Shown piece by piece: positions 31,920-42,304 of a stretch of DNA of 64,000 bases. The DNA is from Ustulina deusta. Taxonomy: Eukaryota; Ascomycota; Sordariomycetes; Xylariales; Xylariaceae. A program made the position numbers and the translations under genes. Below the pieces are notes generated by a model. It made no database searches. It was not told the DNA's origin and saw only the letters and a program-made list of their open reading frames with translations. Numbering within the stretch: position 1 is the first letter of the stretch; each line of letters begins with the position of its first letter. The DNA lies in assembly GCA_023159155.1 (NCBI GenBank), contig JAJNNX010000046.1, positions 248,001 to 312,000 on the forward strand, written 5' to 3'.

Positions 31920-32987
31920 ATGAGTCAAGGAAGCGAAGCCAACAACAGCCAGTCCAACAACAATGGCCAATTTAATGACAATAGTCAGCCCGAAAATAAT
32001 GGCCAGTCCAACCATAACGGCGATTCCGGCAACAATGGGAAGACCAACAACAATGGCCAGCCCAACAACAATGGTCAGACTAACAGCAATGACCAGTCCA
32101 ACAACAACAGCCAGGTCGACAACAACGGTCCCGTTAATAATGGCCAGTCCAACAACAATGGTCAGAGTAACAGCAATGACCAGGCAAGCAGCAATGGCCA
32201 AAGTATCAATGACAGTCAATCCGGCAACAGCAACCAGTCTAACAACGATAGCCAACCTAGCAACAACAACCAGTCCGGGACCGATATAAAAATGGAGGAT
32301 ACTGGTGGATTTGAATCCATTCTTAAAAACCCCCCTGCTCCCGCTCCTGCGAGTGGAAATTGGGGAACAGCAACATTTGCACGACTCGAGTCTACTCCGT
32401 TCCCAGAGCCAGTCGGAGGAGAAGACGAGGACTACGATTTTATTACGCTACCCCGAGACCCTGACATCAGGGGCCGAAAAGTACCGGTGAATGGAAGAAT
32501 TTATTGTATTCTCGGGTTTCGGGACCTTTTGGTCGTCCTCCTCCCCAGCTTAACCCAGGACCAGGAGCACTGTCGAGCTGTCCTTGTAAAATCAGCTGAT
32601 GCTCGCATGGAGAAAGCAAGATTTGTGGCCAACAATCCTAATAGGATGTATACCTCCAACGGAACAGACCTAGTGGGCTGCGACTGGGAGGATTTCGAAG
32701 TCATGTGTGTTGCTATCGATAGTAACAAATCAGTTACCTTCTGCATCGGTTGCCCTTGTGGTGCTAAAAACAAGATGGTTTATTCGAAATCGATATTGGA
32801 TTCCAGATTCGGGAAAAGAAACGTGGATATACTGTTGAACACACATCGAGAGTTGGTCGGCCAAGGGAAGATTCCCCGGAATAAGGTTGGGAAGAGGGTG
32901 GACAACGATGACGAGGTGCACAGAGCATACGTAGAGCAGATGTTTAAGAAGTGGGATGGTACTCCGCCTCCCATGATCGAAGTGTGA
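31920..32987 (+). CDS. prion-like N/Q/S/G-rich N-terminus plus unknown globular domain, 355 aa
   Basis: Intronless ORF with CATCATGAG start. Residues 1 to about 120 are almost only Asn, Gln, Ser, Gly and Asp in a degenerate 7-8-residue pattern (NNNGQxN). This is the composition of yeast-type prion domains. A short Pro/Ala linker (NPPAPAPAS) leads to a folded region with VPVNGRIYCILGFRDLLVVLLP and a Cys cluster (FCIGCPCGAKNK). It ends in a charged tail (VHRAYVEQMFKKWDG). The globular part was not recognised. The tandem composition also makes the opposite strand open, which is a shadow. Confidence 0.75.
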   Translation: MSQGSEANNSQSNNNGQFNDNSQPENNGQSNHNGDSGNNGKTNNNGQPNNNGQTNSNDQSNNNSQVDNNGPVNNGQSNNNGQSNSNDQASSNGQSINDSQSGNSNQSNNDSQPSNNNQSGTDIKMEDTGGFESILKNPPAPAPASGNWGTATFARLESTPFPEPVGGEDEDYDFITLPRDPDIRGRKVPVNGRIYCILGFRDLLVVLLPSLTQDQEHCRAVLVKSADARMEKARFVANNPNRMYTSNGTDLVGCDWEDFEVMCVAIDSNKSVTFCIGCPCGAKNKMVYSKSILDSRFGKRNVDILLNTHRELVGQGKIPRNKVGKRVDNDDEVHRAYVEQMFKKWDGTPPPMIEV

Positions 32988-33318
32988 TATTACTTCTTTT
33001 CCTTCAAGATAGGCGTTCTTAGGTAATAGGATTTAAGGGATTAAGGATATTTCTATATAATATTACAAGGTTACTTTTACTTTTTACATAAGCAGTTTTT
33101 ATTTATTTTACTATAAAAAGGTTAGAGTAAAGTATTATTATTATCTTAATTTATAACTAAAAGTTAAGACTTTATTATTATATTTAGTTTTAGCTTACTA
33201 TAATATTTAAGTATATATATTAAAACTAAGGTTTAAAAAGTGTTAAATAGGGTTAACAGAGTATGCCATTAAGTTATATGTAGCATACTTTATAATATAT
33301 AGGAATATTATATGTTAA
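32988..33318. other. extremely AT-rich 3' region
   Basis: No ORF; long A/T stretches typical of RIP-decayed or untranslated DNA. Confidence 0.45.
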
Positions 33319-34062
33319 TTACAGTCGGTTCCAACTTGTCACAAATTCCTCGTGTTTACAGTGCCTTCCTATTGTAGCTAGTGTTGCTCGATGAGCTCGA
33401 TCTGAGCAGGTGCCTTTACATGTCTCGGCCGACTGTGTCGCTTGGTTTGTAGGCACATCGCAAGACTGGAGCGCCGGCAGCTCCGCCGCACTAACTCGAT
33501 GCGAGTTCGGGACCTTGGGCGACGAAGACATCTCCACGTAACCTTGTTCTATCAGCGCTGTAGTTTCTGCACTTGTTAGCGGTATGTTTGGGCGGAGGAA
33601 ATTTGTTACGCTACCTGGAATTATGTTCTGGCAATCGATATCATCTAATCTTCTTGCTACGCCGTGCGTGTATTTTTTCCAGAATAGGTAGCCGCATACT
33701 AAAGCGAGCACGACAAACGAGGCAATGCCGACGCCAACACCTATGGCTAGATCATACCGAGGACGTGGCGAGTCCCGAGTACTGCCTTCTTGAGTTGAGG
33801 CCGTAGATACCGAAGTAGCAGCCGAGTTTAATGAAGTGGTCGTAGGCAAGGGCTGGTCAGGGGCGACGATTTGGGTAGAGGTCCTCTGCGGCGAAATGTT
33901 CCCGCTCGTCTCTATTGGCTGTGTTGCCGTCCGGAGGGCCGAGGGGGCTTGTGTATCGGGGCAGCTGTCTGTAGTGCTGCATGGGTCAACCGAGCAGCAA
34001 CCACGAAAGCCATTTAGCTGGCAAACATAGAACAGAGTTCCTATAGGGCATGAATCGTCCAT
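33319..34062 (-). CDS. Cys-rich ectodomain, single-pass membrane protein, 247 aa
   Basis: Start placed at ATG 34062 (MDDSCPIGTLFYVCQ); an in-frame ATG at 34131 would add 23 residues. The N-terminus has a compact Cys pattern (CPIGTLFYVC, GFRGCCSVDPC), then about 80 residues of Thr/Ser/Pro-rich stalk. One TM segment follows (AIGVGVGIASFVVLALVCGYLFW) and then a basic stop-transfer KKYTHGVARR. The cytoplasmic tail has about 100 residues. The layout fits a cell-surface sensor or wall-linked protein of fungi. There is no clear cleaved signal peptide at the 34062 start. The ligand and function are unknown. Confidence 0.65.
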   Translation of the reverse strand: MDDSCPIGTLFYVCQLNGFRGCCSVDPCSTTDSCPDTQAPSALRTATQPIETSGNISPQRTSTQIVAPDQPLPTTTSLNSAATSVSTASTQEGSTRDSPRPRYDLAIGVGVGIASFVVLALVCGYLFWKKYTHGVARRLDDIDCQNIIPGSVTNFLRPNIPLTSAETTALIEQGYVEMSSSPKVPNSHRVSAAELPALQSCDVPTNQATQSAETCKGTCSDRAHRATLATIGRHCKHEEFVTSWNRL

Positions 34063-34486
34063 GTTGATTATCGCGTAAAGAAAAGCTATATGTTTTACGG
34101 TAGTGTTTGAAAGAGTGACTGTATTATACATACGCTTATCGCTAACATCTTTTGTCTTGCGGTTACGCTTAGCGCTGAAGTAGGCGTCAATCTTCTTTAT
34201 TGCTTGGGCCGCGTTCTCGGCGTTGCGATCCTAATAGTGGATCTACCGGGTTGGGGCAAAAAAGGCGATGGCCGGGTCCGGAGCCACTCAGTCTTGTGCT
34301 GTAAGCGCCGGCAGGGTCACCACATTAAGCGGGGCCGGTTCAGCCCGGAGGGGGAGGTAGAAAGCAAGAGATGGAACAGAGACAAAACCCCGAGACTAGG
34401 CCGCCCGAGCTCTGGTTTTTTTATACCCCATCTTTTATCTAGATAAAAATCGCGACCGGCTTGCTAAGATCTCTGGACAAGAAGAC
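34063..34486. other. intergenic between divergent genes
   Basis: No supported ORF. The region is the likely shared promoter space of the divergent flanking genes. Confidence 0.3.
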
Positions 34487-35168
34487 ATGGCCCCTATTGA
34501 CTATCGTTGCCATATTGCCTTCCTTCTTAATAGGAACGAAGATGACTGCCAAACCTGCGCCCGTCAGAATGTTCCTCGGCCGTCGGCAATTGTGAGGAGC
34601 ATCGTAACCTCCGACCTAGCAAAGCGTCGACATAAACTTTATCATCGGATCGTAAGTACGGCTTATAGTTCCCATGATAGATCTTGCTAACGCATTACTA
34701 TAGAGGCCAGCGCTTATGAAAGAAATGCTTACTATAGAGCCTGGAGCGAATCTCCAGCCTAGAAGTCGGCACGGGTATTCGCCCCGTGGAGTGCTTGGCC
34801 CAGTTCTTGGTGTGACCCAGCACAGAGAGCTCCATGACGGCCTTATGGAGCTTTACGTACATCACCTCCTAACGCTGCCAGGCGGGCAGCGAATCGTTCA
34901 TGGGCAGTGGGAGCAGGAGCGAATCGTTCAGTTCCAACACGAAAAGGCCGTACTAGCTTATTGGAGCGGACTCGGGGGCAGAATTGTCGCTCTTGGGTCT
35001 CGTCATCGTTATCACCTGCTTAGAATATTGAAACGCGGCGCAGATAACCTGTGTCTAGTTCAGTGGATCGGATACCCCCCTTCTATTCCCTATGTTACGT
35101 GGGTGCACTACATTGACTATGAGGCACACCGGGAGCTGCTAGTTGAGAAGGACGAGTTCTATGTCTAG
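34487..35168 (+). CDS. chromodomain-like protein, 209 aa
   Basis: Exons 34487-34651 and 34704-35168. The 52-nt intron has GTAAGT, GCTAAC and TATAG, phase 0. The first exon has a Cys pair (DDCQTCARQ). The C-terminus resembles a chromo fold: YHLLRILKRGADNLCLVQWIGYPPS and then VTWV are in the place of the YxVExILDxR-LVKWKGYPxxxxTWEP motif. A chromatin- or RNA-binding role would follow for true chromodomains. The match is short and the aromatic cage is only partly visible, so this is tentative. Chromodomains also occur at the end of retrotransposon integrases, but no integrase sequence is nearby. Confidence 0.5.
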
Positions 35169-35670
35169 TTTTAGTCTAAAAATATGTTCGACCTATATTA
35201 CTACTTAAGTAAATATAGTTACCGGTATATGTATCCTATTCTATACTTTTTTTTTATTCCAGCTTTGTTTTATAAACGCTCACACTATTATATATTATTC
35301 TTTTTAAGCCTGCTATTAGTTATTAGTTAATACTAAATATAAAAAGCTTATAGTAATTAATGTTTTATATGTTCTTAGGCCTAAGAGGTTATGATAAAAG
35401 AGAATGTAGAAATTAAAAAGACAGGACATAGCGAGCGCATAAAATAGCTACCACGTGGATCGATGTTAATATAGCCGCGCGCACGTTGTGGCGTAGTTGA
35501 TTAAAACATAGCAAAAAGAAAAAAGAAAAAAGAAAAAATCACCCTTACGTTATGATATCTATAAAAGATATTGCATTGGTATTACCTTCCTAAATTTTTT
35601 ATTTACATACCGTGTCGTATCTTGTATAGTAAGGAACAGTTCGTTAATACAAGTCGACTACAGCCTGAAA
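35169..35670. other. AT-rich intergenic
   Basis: No gene. An AAAAAGA-type repeat lies near 35510-35540, before the secreted-protein gene. Confidence 0.4.
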
Positions 35671-36655
35671 ATGAAGTTGACCAAGATCTTGTCATTATTA
35701 CCTGCTGCTTGGGCTCCTTTGCTGGCCTACGCGGGAGAGCTCTGTGTCTCGAGCCCGGTATTGCAGTTAAACGCAGGCACATCTGTCGTATCGTCAGTGT
35801 AAGTTCAGCTAGCCGTCTTTCAATGCCGATTCTGGCCTGACATATCTATAGTATCGAGGGCGAACTAGGCCGCCGCTGTATAGCGACCTTGTCGTTCGAA
35901 GACGACAACTTCCTTCCAGTTTCCTATTCGTTCGATCCGTTGCCCTGCTCGGGGCAACGGGTGAACAGCTTCCACGTACCCCCCGAGGCTCCTAATGGGG
36001 ATGCGTATATCACATGGTACGTCCGCCATGTGCCCCGCCTCTCCTGTTCTCTAACCGAAAGCTCGCACTAACTCGTACAAGGCAATGTTCGGGCCTTACG
36101 TCCACATGCAGCCATGCCAATATTACGGGGGGCCTAGAGAACCCCTCCATGAAGCTACAACGTTTAGGTCTTGTCGGTTGTATGTTAGAAACGCTACAGA
36201 CAAGCACTACGCTTGTTACTGTAACAGAATCCTCGACTACTATTACAACATCCCTGGCTACTATCTTTACTAAAACCGAAACTACTTTTCCCGTATCAAC
36301 TGCTACTACAACCGTCTCGTGGTCACGGGCTACAGAAAGCCTATTATTGCCGGCCCGGTGTTCCGAAGATACGGGTAATAACGGCTCAACACTCGCCGCA
36401 ACAAAGGTAGGATCGGCGACAAAGGGCGTAAGCATGTCCGGGGAAACCTCTCCGGTAGCCGACACAACAACAACAGATCCACTTCTGCTCATATCAACCC
36501 CGTCCGGACCCACAAGCACATCCCGGGCAGACACGGCATTATTAGGCAGCTCGGGGTCGACGGCCGTTACATCCAGCCTCCCTGTAATAATAGCATCGTT
36601 CGTATCCACTATGACTGTTATCCAAACAGTCACCGCTTGCAGCATGGGGGGGTAG
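35671..36655 (+). CDS. secreted Ser/Thr-rich surface protein, 288 aa
   Basis: Exons 35671-35798, 35852-36016 and 36082-36655; introns of 53 and 65 nt with GTAAGT/TATAG and GTACGT/ACAAG. The protein starts with a signal peptide (MKLTKILSLLPAAWAPLLA, likely cleaved after AYA). A domain with six or more Cys follows (LCVSSP, GRRCIATLSFEDD, LPCSGQR, WQCSGLTSTCSHANITGG). The last 150 residues are Thr/Ser-rich stalk, expected to be O-glycosylated. The end (VIIASFVSTMTVIQTVTACSMGG) is moderately hydrophobic but not a classic GPI signal. Exported wall or effector-like protein; the N-domain was not assigned to a family. Confidence 0.7.
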
Positions 36656-37879
36656 GAACCCTACGACTTGTTACATCCATTTCGCTATTTGATTTCTTTT
36701 TTTCATTGCCGCTTTAATTCACAATCAACTAGCACGGGCACTAGGCTTAGGATTCCTTTAATAGAGTTTCTGTTTATTTTGTATTAATTTAACTAATATT
36801 TGTTTTGATCTTGCTTTGCTATTTTTTTTATGCCTGTATTAAATAACTTGTACAAAATTGACATCGGCTAACTTAGGTTGTAAAAACTTTCCAGCTCCAA
36901 ACATTCTCCTTTAAAGTGGAAGGAAAAAGGTAATTAAGGCTGATCAGAGAGGCGCGCAGGCCTCCCAAGGCAGCACCACACCACTACGTACTGCGAACCC
37001 CACTCGATTCCTCTTTGGTCATGTCTATATAATTCCTCTCCCAGTATACACACTTGGCATATCACATAGACTGGAGACCAAATTAGATAGCGCATAAGAG
37101 AAAGAAGACTCTACGTGGACAAGAACGCCTTACTACTCGGGGGTTCAGGGTTTACGCTAAAACAGCCAGATAGGCAAGCCGGAAATAGCCAAGCAGTGCT
37201 ACACGTCAAAAGGAGTTTAAGCCTATGAGAGCAAGGAGCAGGGGACTAATTCGGTCAAGTTAGCGCTAATAACTCATTCCAAATATCTGTTTTACCGTTT
37301 TTGATGTAGATGGACCTTTTTGCTACTATCCTTATCCTAAGTAGATAAGTAAGGCGCCTAAAGTTTGTACTTCTTTCTATGTAAGCGAATACGTAAGCGG
37401 TGGGGCGTTACCAGACTGTCGGGTCAGTGACTTGTTTATGGTTTAGCGATGTTGGTAGCGTGTTGCCTTTGCCTGGACAGAAGAAGTCTTCTGCCGTCTA
37501 GGTCAAACTTGAGTTCGCCCTGACCGAACCCTTCCTCTGTCCCACAATCCTCCTCCTTTCCAGCCAGGCTTTTTGTTATCAATGATCGCATTTAATACAG
37601 AGTATTGAAATATTTGTCATAACTTGCAGTGCGTTGCCGCTAATAGACCAATGAAATGCTCTACTATTAGGAGTAAAATAAATGCCGCTAAAGCTAAAGA
37701 TGGTCAAGCTTTGTGAAGTAATATAGTTAGCAGCAATTACAGAACGGCCTTCTACATAAATATGCTTAGATCACAAACTCTTAACTTTAGATATAAAATA
37801 CTTGTATATTATGTCTCCTTTTCTACAACTAACACCATTTCATCGGGTGGTCTCCTTTGGCATTCAATCCGCCTCTAGC
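36656..37879. other. intergenic region with a 17-bp motif copy
   Basis: No supported ORF. CCAGACTGTCGGGTCAG at 37411-37427 has close relatives at 43196 and 43313. Confidence 0.4.
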
Positions 37880-38737
37880 TTACTCAAGCCTGCGTCTCTT
37901 TCTAGGAGGCTCCAGCTCGTCATCTTCAAACGTGGCCTTCCTTTTTCGTGAGCGCGTAACTCTTCCTTGACCATTGGATGGGCTGTTTGGTGCAGCCAGT
38001 GGAGAGAACCGTTTAGATCTTGTCCGAGGGACACGTAGAGACCGGGGAATAGGAAGTTGAGGAGATGGCAGTATTAGAGGCGAGATCGCCTCCGAGACCG
38101 TATCGAGTGTCGAGACCGACAAGCTAGGGCTAGGCGGAAGCGGATCCGATAGGAGAGCAGACGAGTCTCTAGTTCGAAGTAACCCCGAAAGCGCGCTATC
38201 TGTGGCAGTGCTGCAGAAGTTCTGTCCTGAAGCAGAACCAATCGAGCCAGAAGATTCCTCATTGTGTTGTTCCATATGGGCCTCCTCTACCCAACCTGCC
38301 GCCTGATTGAAACGAGTCTGACTATCCAGCCCAGGCTCGAACCGTTCCATGGCCCGAAAAGGCAGAGACATGGTCTTGACACTATATGTGCTGTTTCCCG
38401 CGCCGAACTGCAACCTGACATAGTTTTCGTCAAACTCCGATGGATTGACGTTGGCTTGGATGGTAACCCAAGGAGTTCGGAGCCGGCCGAAGTACATGGC
38501 AGTAGAAAATGTAATGGAGATCCTCTCGTAATCACCGGCATCTGCCGATTGGAAAAGGGTAAGGGGTTCGGCACTGCGAAACCACTTCTCGATGACGCCT
38601 TGCTCGTTGGTGAATGACTCGAACTTGGTAGGGGTGCCGTCGCCACGGCGCGAACAATCCAGGGCAACATACATGCCTGAGAGTCCAACCCCGTCGAAAT
38701 CGACAGCAGCGCAGGTGATTGGTTTAACGACGGACAT
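37880..38737 (-). CDS. transthyretin/HIU-hydrolase-like protein with NLS tail, 285 aa
   Basis: Start at ATG 38737; the longer frame opens at TTG. The first 130 residues follow the fold pattern of 5-hydroxyisourate hydrolase: PITCAAVDFDGVGLSGMYV at the first strand, FTNEQGVIEKWF in the middle, RISITFSTAMYFGRLRTPW and then DENYVRLQFG with NSTYSVKT at the end. Catalytic positions seem lost: Ala where the first-strand His is, Val for the Arg after the turn, and no YRGS ending. The C-terminal half is Ser/Pro-rich and ends with a bipartite nuclear signal (RSRKRKATFEDDELEPPRKR). It is unlikely to act in urate degradation. A binding role in the nucleus is inferred. Confidence 0.6.
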   Translation of the reverse strand: MSVVKPITCAAVDFDGVGLSGMYVALDCSRRGDGTPTKFESFTNEQGVIEKWFRSAEPLTLFQSADAGDYERISITFSTAMYFGRLRTPWVTIQANVNPSEFDENYVRLQFGAGNSTYSVKTMSLPFRAMERFEPGLDSQTRFNQAAGWVEEAHMEQHNEESSGSIGSASGQNFCSTATDSALSGLLRTRDSSALLSDPLPPSPSLSVSTLDTVSEAISPLILPSPQLPIPRSLRVPRTRSKRFSPLAAPNSPSNGQGRVTRSRKRKATFEDDELEPPRKRRRLE

Positions 38738-39920
38738 TTTATAATGTAGAACCAAGAAAAAGTATATTTTTTTTCTTTCTTATAACGTAGGTATTAATCG
38801 TAGAGCGATGATGTTTGGCATTGAAGCTGTTGCTTGAGTATGATTTCTCTCAGGAAAGTATATCAGCAGATGGACGCTTTAAAGTAAAAGGATCCGACGA
38901 CTGTACTAGATATTGACAGCTTAAACGCCGTAGTTTCCAAGTTCTCGAATTTTTCGTTGTTTGCGAACTCGGCGGCGCGTGTTTCCAATAAGCGCCGAGC
39001 TAATAGGTATTCTATATTCGAAATTAGAATCTCTCGTTTACGATTTCTTTTCAGATAGCCCTCTATATACGGCTCTACAGTAAAAGGTGTAAGCATATAC
39101 CGGAGGATCAATGAAGCAAGACGGCATGTGTGCACACGCCTTAAGAGGTTATGCACGTATACCTGCCCGCAGCAGCTACACCTGATATACCTACAGCTAC
39201 CAACTATGCATACCCTTTCACACGGACGTTACACCCTAAATCAGGCGCTATAATGCTCATTGCGTATTTAAAGAATAAAACATAAAGCGCATAATTATTG
39301 ATTTCCTTAGATATAATAACTATAACCATATTTCATATCATTCAAACTAATAAGGGGTGTCCAAGACTGGGTGTACTACAGCTGCTTAAAATGCCGCATC
39401 CATGTGCCCCTTTATCTCCTTGAACTTGTTGTGTGTGTTGAGGTTGTAGATGATTCGTCATGGTAAGATCGGGGGCGGCCATGGGATCCCGACCGTCCAC
39501 GGCTGCGAGACCTCCGGTGCCGTCGGTGCCGGTATTCGTGACAGTCCCGCACTTGGCCCCGCGGCGGCCTTTCATCAAGCTTCTTCTCAATACTGTAGAG
39601 ATGTGAGTGGAGCCCGCTTGGCGCATCGGCGACGCCGACTTACAGTTGAGTTGCGGCGTAGGCGCAAATGAAGGCAACGGTAAATTTGACCGGACCCATT
39701 TTCCGAAGAGGAGTTGAGGTATAAAGTGAGGTTTGATGAGATAGTTGCTAAAACTTGATACGTAAAGATGGTTTTCACAGTAATTAAGGCTAGTACGGTT
39801 TTAAAGGCAGGGAAAACCTGAAGTTATATATAATTCTAGACGTCCATTTTATCTTGCTATTCTGATGAGAGCCGGGGAAAGAAATTTAGAAAATAAGATG
39901 TAACGTGCGGCGCTTGCTGC
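38738..39920. other. intergenic region
   Basis: Minus-strand ORFs at 38863-39156 (GTG start) and 39342-39677 (TTG start) have no splice support. Otherwise nothing was seen. Confidence 0.35.
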
Positions 39921-40322
39921 TCAAGAAGATGAGGTGGAGTCGCTCCAGGCGCTTATTATATCTTCGTATCCAAAGCTGGCTTCCCTAGTCCTCGTCGATG
40001 GTGGTGGCTGCAAGGACTCCCCGTAGTCGCGAAAGGCGTCGCTGATGGAATTGGCTATTCGAACAACTAGCTGCTTCTGGCTTTCGGATTGTTCGCGGTA
40101 TCGATCGTTCTGTGCCTGCAGCTCGGCGATACGCCGGATACCCTCTTCTCGTTCGTTCTCCATCCGAGACACAAGCTGACGGAGACGTTGGTTCTCCCTG
40201 TTTAGCTGCTCATTGGAATCTTGAATCCGACTCGTCGTAATTACAGCCCGCTCCGACAGGAGTAGCGGTGGGGGCTTCTTTCTTCTTGGCACAGCTGGAA
40301 GTGGGGGCAGAGATTTCTCCAT
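39921..40322 (-). CDS. coiled-coil protein, 133 aa
   Basis: Single ORF with ATG 40322. The Pro-rich basic N-terminus (MEKSLPPLPAVPRRKKPPPL) is followed by a heptad-rich helix over about residues 33-95 (NEQLNRENQRLRQLVSRMEN, IRRIAELQAQNDRYREQSE). The tail is acidic/Ser. The helix resembles a leucine-zipper-like dimerisation region without a clear adjacent bZIP basic motif. Unknown function. Confidence 0.6.
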   Translation of the reverse strand: MEKSLPPLPAVPRRKKPPPLLLSERAVITTSRIQDSNEQLNRENQRLRQLVSRMENEREEGIRRIAELQAQNDRYREQSESQKQLVVRIANSISDAFRDYGESLQPPPSTRTREASFGYEDIISAWSDSTSSS

Positions 40323-41042
40323 AACGTAGATCCTAGCTAGTCTGCCTCTACTCTGCTTCGATGCTAGCGTGCTAGTGATGAGAGGTCTGTCGAGTCAGCA
40401 GCTCGGCGATACGGGCTAGCGGTATTCCCAACAAGAATAGGATGCTACCTAAGGAGGCAATGTCCTTAATGTATACCACTATAGGCGCGCGTGATTATGA
40501 GAAATCTAAGTTTACTTATTTTAATATTTATTATTTTGATCTTTTATTGTTAGAGCTAGCCGTGGCTATGTTTTTACCTAAAAATAAAAGTCATAGATAA
40601 TATAAAACATTCTAGTAATGTAATATACTATAGTTAGCCTTTTCCTGGTAACGTATACTTTATGCTGCTTGTGTGATTCTAGGTTCTGCGAAGGAGGTCC
40701 TACTGTCACATCATGATGGTTAGCTCATGCTAACCCTTGTAACATCATTAACACTAATGCAGAGCATAGGGCTGGCACCAACATATAATCCTATCCGTAA
40801 ACAGAGTATTCGGGTGACCCCGACTACACCAGATGATTGGTCCCGGTCCTATTGTGTTTGTTCTGTCGTGTGCCATCACTGACCAGAGATATTGTAGTAC
40901 GTTTATCGCCTGTATTTATTTAAGTACTCAAGGCGTCTTGGTTTCTCAGATTGAGAACATGTCTCTTTGTATATTTGTTATATTGATTTCCTACGTTTAC
41001 AGTTCAATGAGCTTAGAGTACCATTCCTGCTGCACGATTCCA
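40323..41042. other. intergenic, AT-rich first half
   Basis: No supported gene before ATG 41043 apart from an upstream in-frame ATG at 41007. Confidence 0.35.
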
Positions 41043-41413
41043 ATGGATACACCACTCCCTCCCCTTCGCCCACAGACACCTCGAGATGACTCGAAGAGTA
41101 GCACCTCAAGACTGGCCAATAGTAGCAATGTTCGGTGTTCCTGCGAGATGTGTAGCCGACTGGCCAGCGAACTCCACGAGCTTCGCGCCGAATTTCGTGC
41201 CAAGCTCGACGGCATCCAACAGATTGTCACCATCATGAACAGCAAACTCGACGTATATTTATATCCGTTAGTATGTCGCTCTTGCCGCACTTGGTTATAC
41301 TAAACATGCTGACCCTTTGGTAGAGCAGGATCGAGGAAACAACCCAAGAAGACCAAAACACCGATTGGTCCGTGTCCTATGAACTCGATACAACACAAGC
41401 TGCTGAGGATTAG
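41043..41413 (+). CDS. small Cys-containing coiled-coil protein, 102 aa
   Basis: Exons 41043-41266 and 41329-41413 are joined over a 62-nt intron (GTTAGT to GAGCAG), giving CCG across the junction and reading to TAG 41411-41413. The N-terminus is Pro/Ser-rich (MDTPLPPLRPQTPRDDSKSS). A CSCEMC motif is followed by a helix (LASELHELRAEFRAKLDGIQ) and an acidic tail (EETTQEDQNTDW). An ATG at 41007 would add 12 residues. No family known. Confidence 0.5.
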
Positions 41414-42304
41414 GCATATTGCGTGTAAAAGCGTAATTCAAGGATGACGTCATTATGCAGCTTTGTTTTGCTGGAATCTCTGGAATGACTCTGGGGAGAG
41501 CACATGTGGTAATGGATAAGATTGTATCTATATAAATCAGAGTCTATTCGGGATGTTTATTCACAGCTCAACTTACAATGTCTTTCGTACTTGGCGGCCA
41601 AGTCATATCTTGTGGATGAGAGTTGTAGACCCAGAAATTATTGTTCTTCCGAACTACAGTATAGACCTGTGCATCGCAGTCCTGTGAAAGGTCATGTGTT
41701 CTTTTCATATAAGTTTTTCGTCTTTTAGAAAATCGGGTCATTTCTCGTTTCCGCGCCTTTCTTATTGAGACCGGATTTGCCTGAAGTGGTCGGGAGAGAT
41801 TATGAGCAGAACAATCGGGATGCGCTGCCGACATCTGAGCTTGAGCTTCACCCGCAAAGGGTAAAAACAGGTGGTAGCAGCTGCACACGGGTCAATAAAG
41901 TACCATGTACCCGATGGGAATAGAATACGGACCGCTGGCAGTTCAGGGGCAACTGCCCACTCCTAGATCCCATTTCATGACTCCGGCCTGGTGCGTTCAT
42001 TATGACAATAGAAGAAGAGGGCAGCTGATCAGTTTGCCTGTCTACAATATCCGCGGTGCCTAAGACCGCATAGAATCTCAGCCGTATATAACCACATGAA
42101 GGTTTATATTGCATATTTGGCAATAAGCGCTCTCATAGCAAATACAAAAAAAGAGGAAAAAAAAAAAAACATTTTAGTAGCTTTACACAAGCGCGCGCCT
42201 GGGCCGTCAGATGCCGATTCGCGGTATATGAAAGATCACCTCCTTCTCGTCCGATCGAAATGTAGCAACAACAAGCAGCCTTTTCCCAAGTCCTTCTAAT
42301 TACA
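41414..42304. other. intergenic region
   Basis: No supported gene. An A-tract lies near 42150-42170 before the next gene. Confidence 0.35.

Noticed and set aside
31911..32255. Hydrophobic minus-strand ORF opposite the N/Q-rich tract
   Set aside because: Val/Ile/Ala/Gly pattern is the antisense image of the AAC/CAG-type repeat, not a membrane protein.
36010..36645. Minus-strand ORF of 211 aa
   Set aside because: Antisense of the Thr/Ser-rich secreted protein.
38863..39156. Minus-strand ORF of 97 aa
   Set aside because: GTG start; the ATG-started part is short and unsupported.
39342..39677. Minus-strand ORF of 111 aa
   Set aside because: Starts with TTG and is low complexity.
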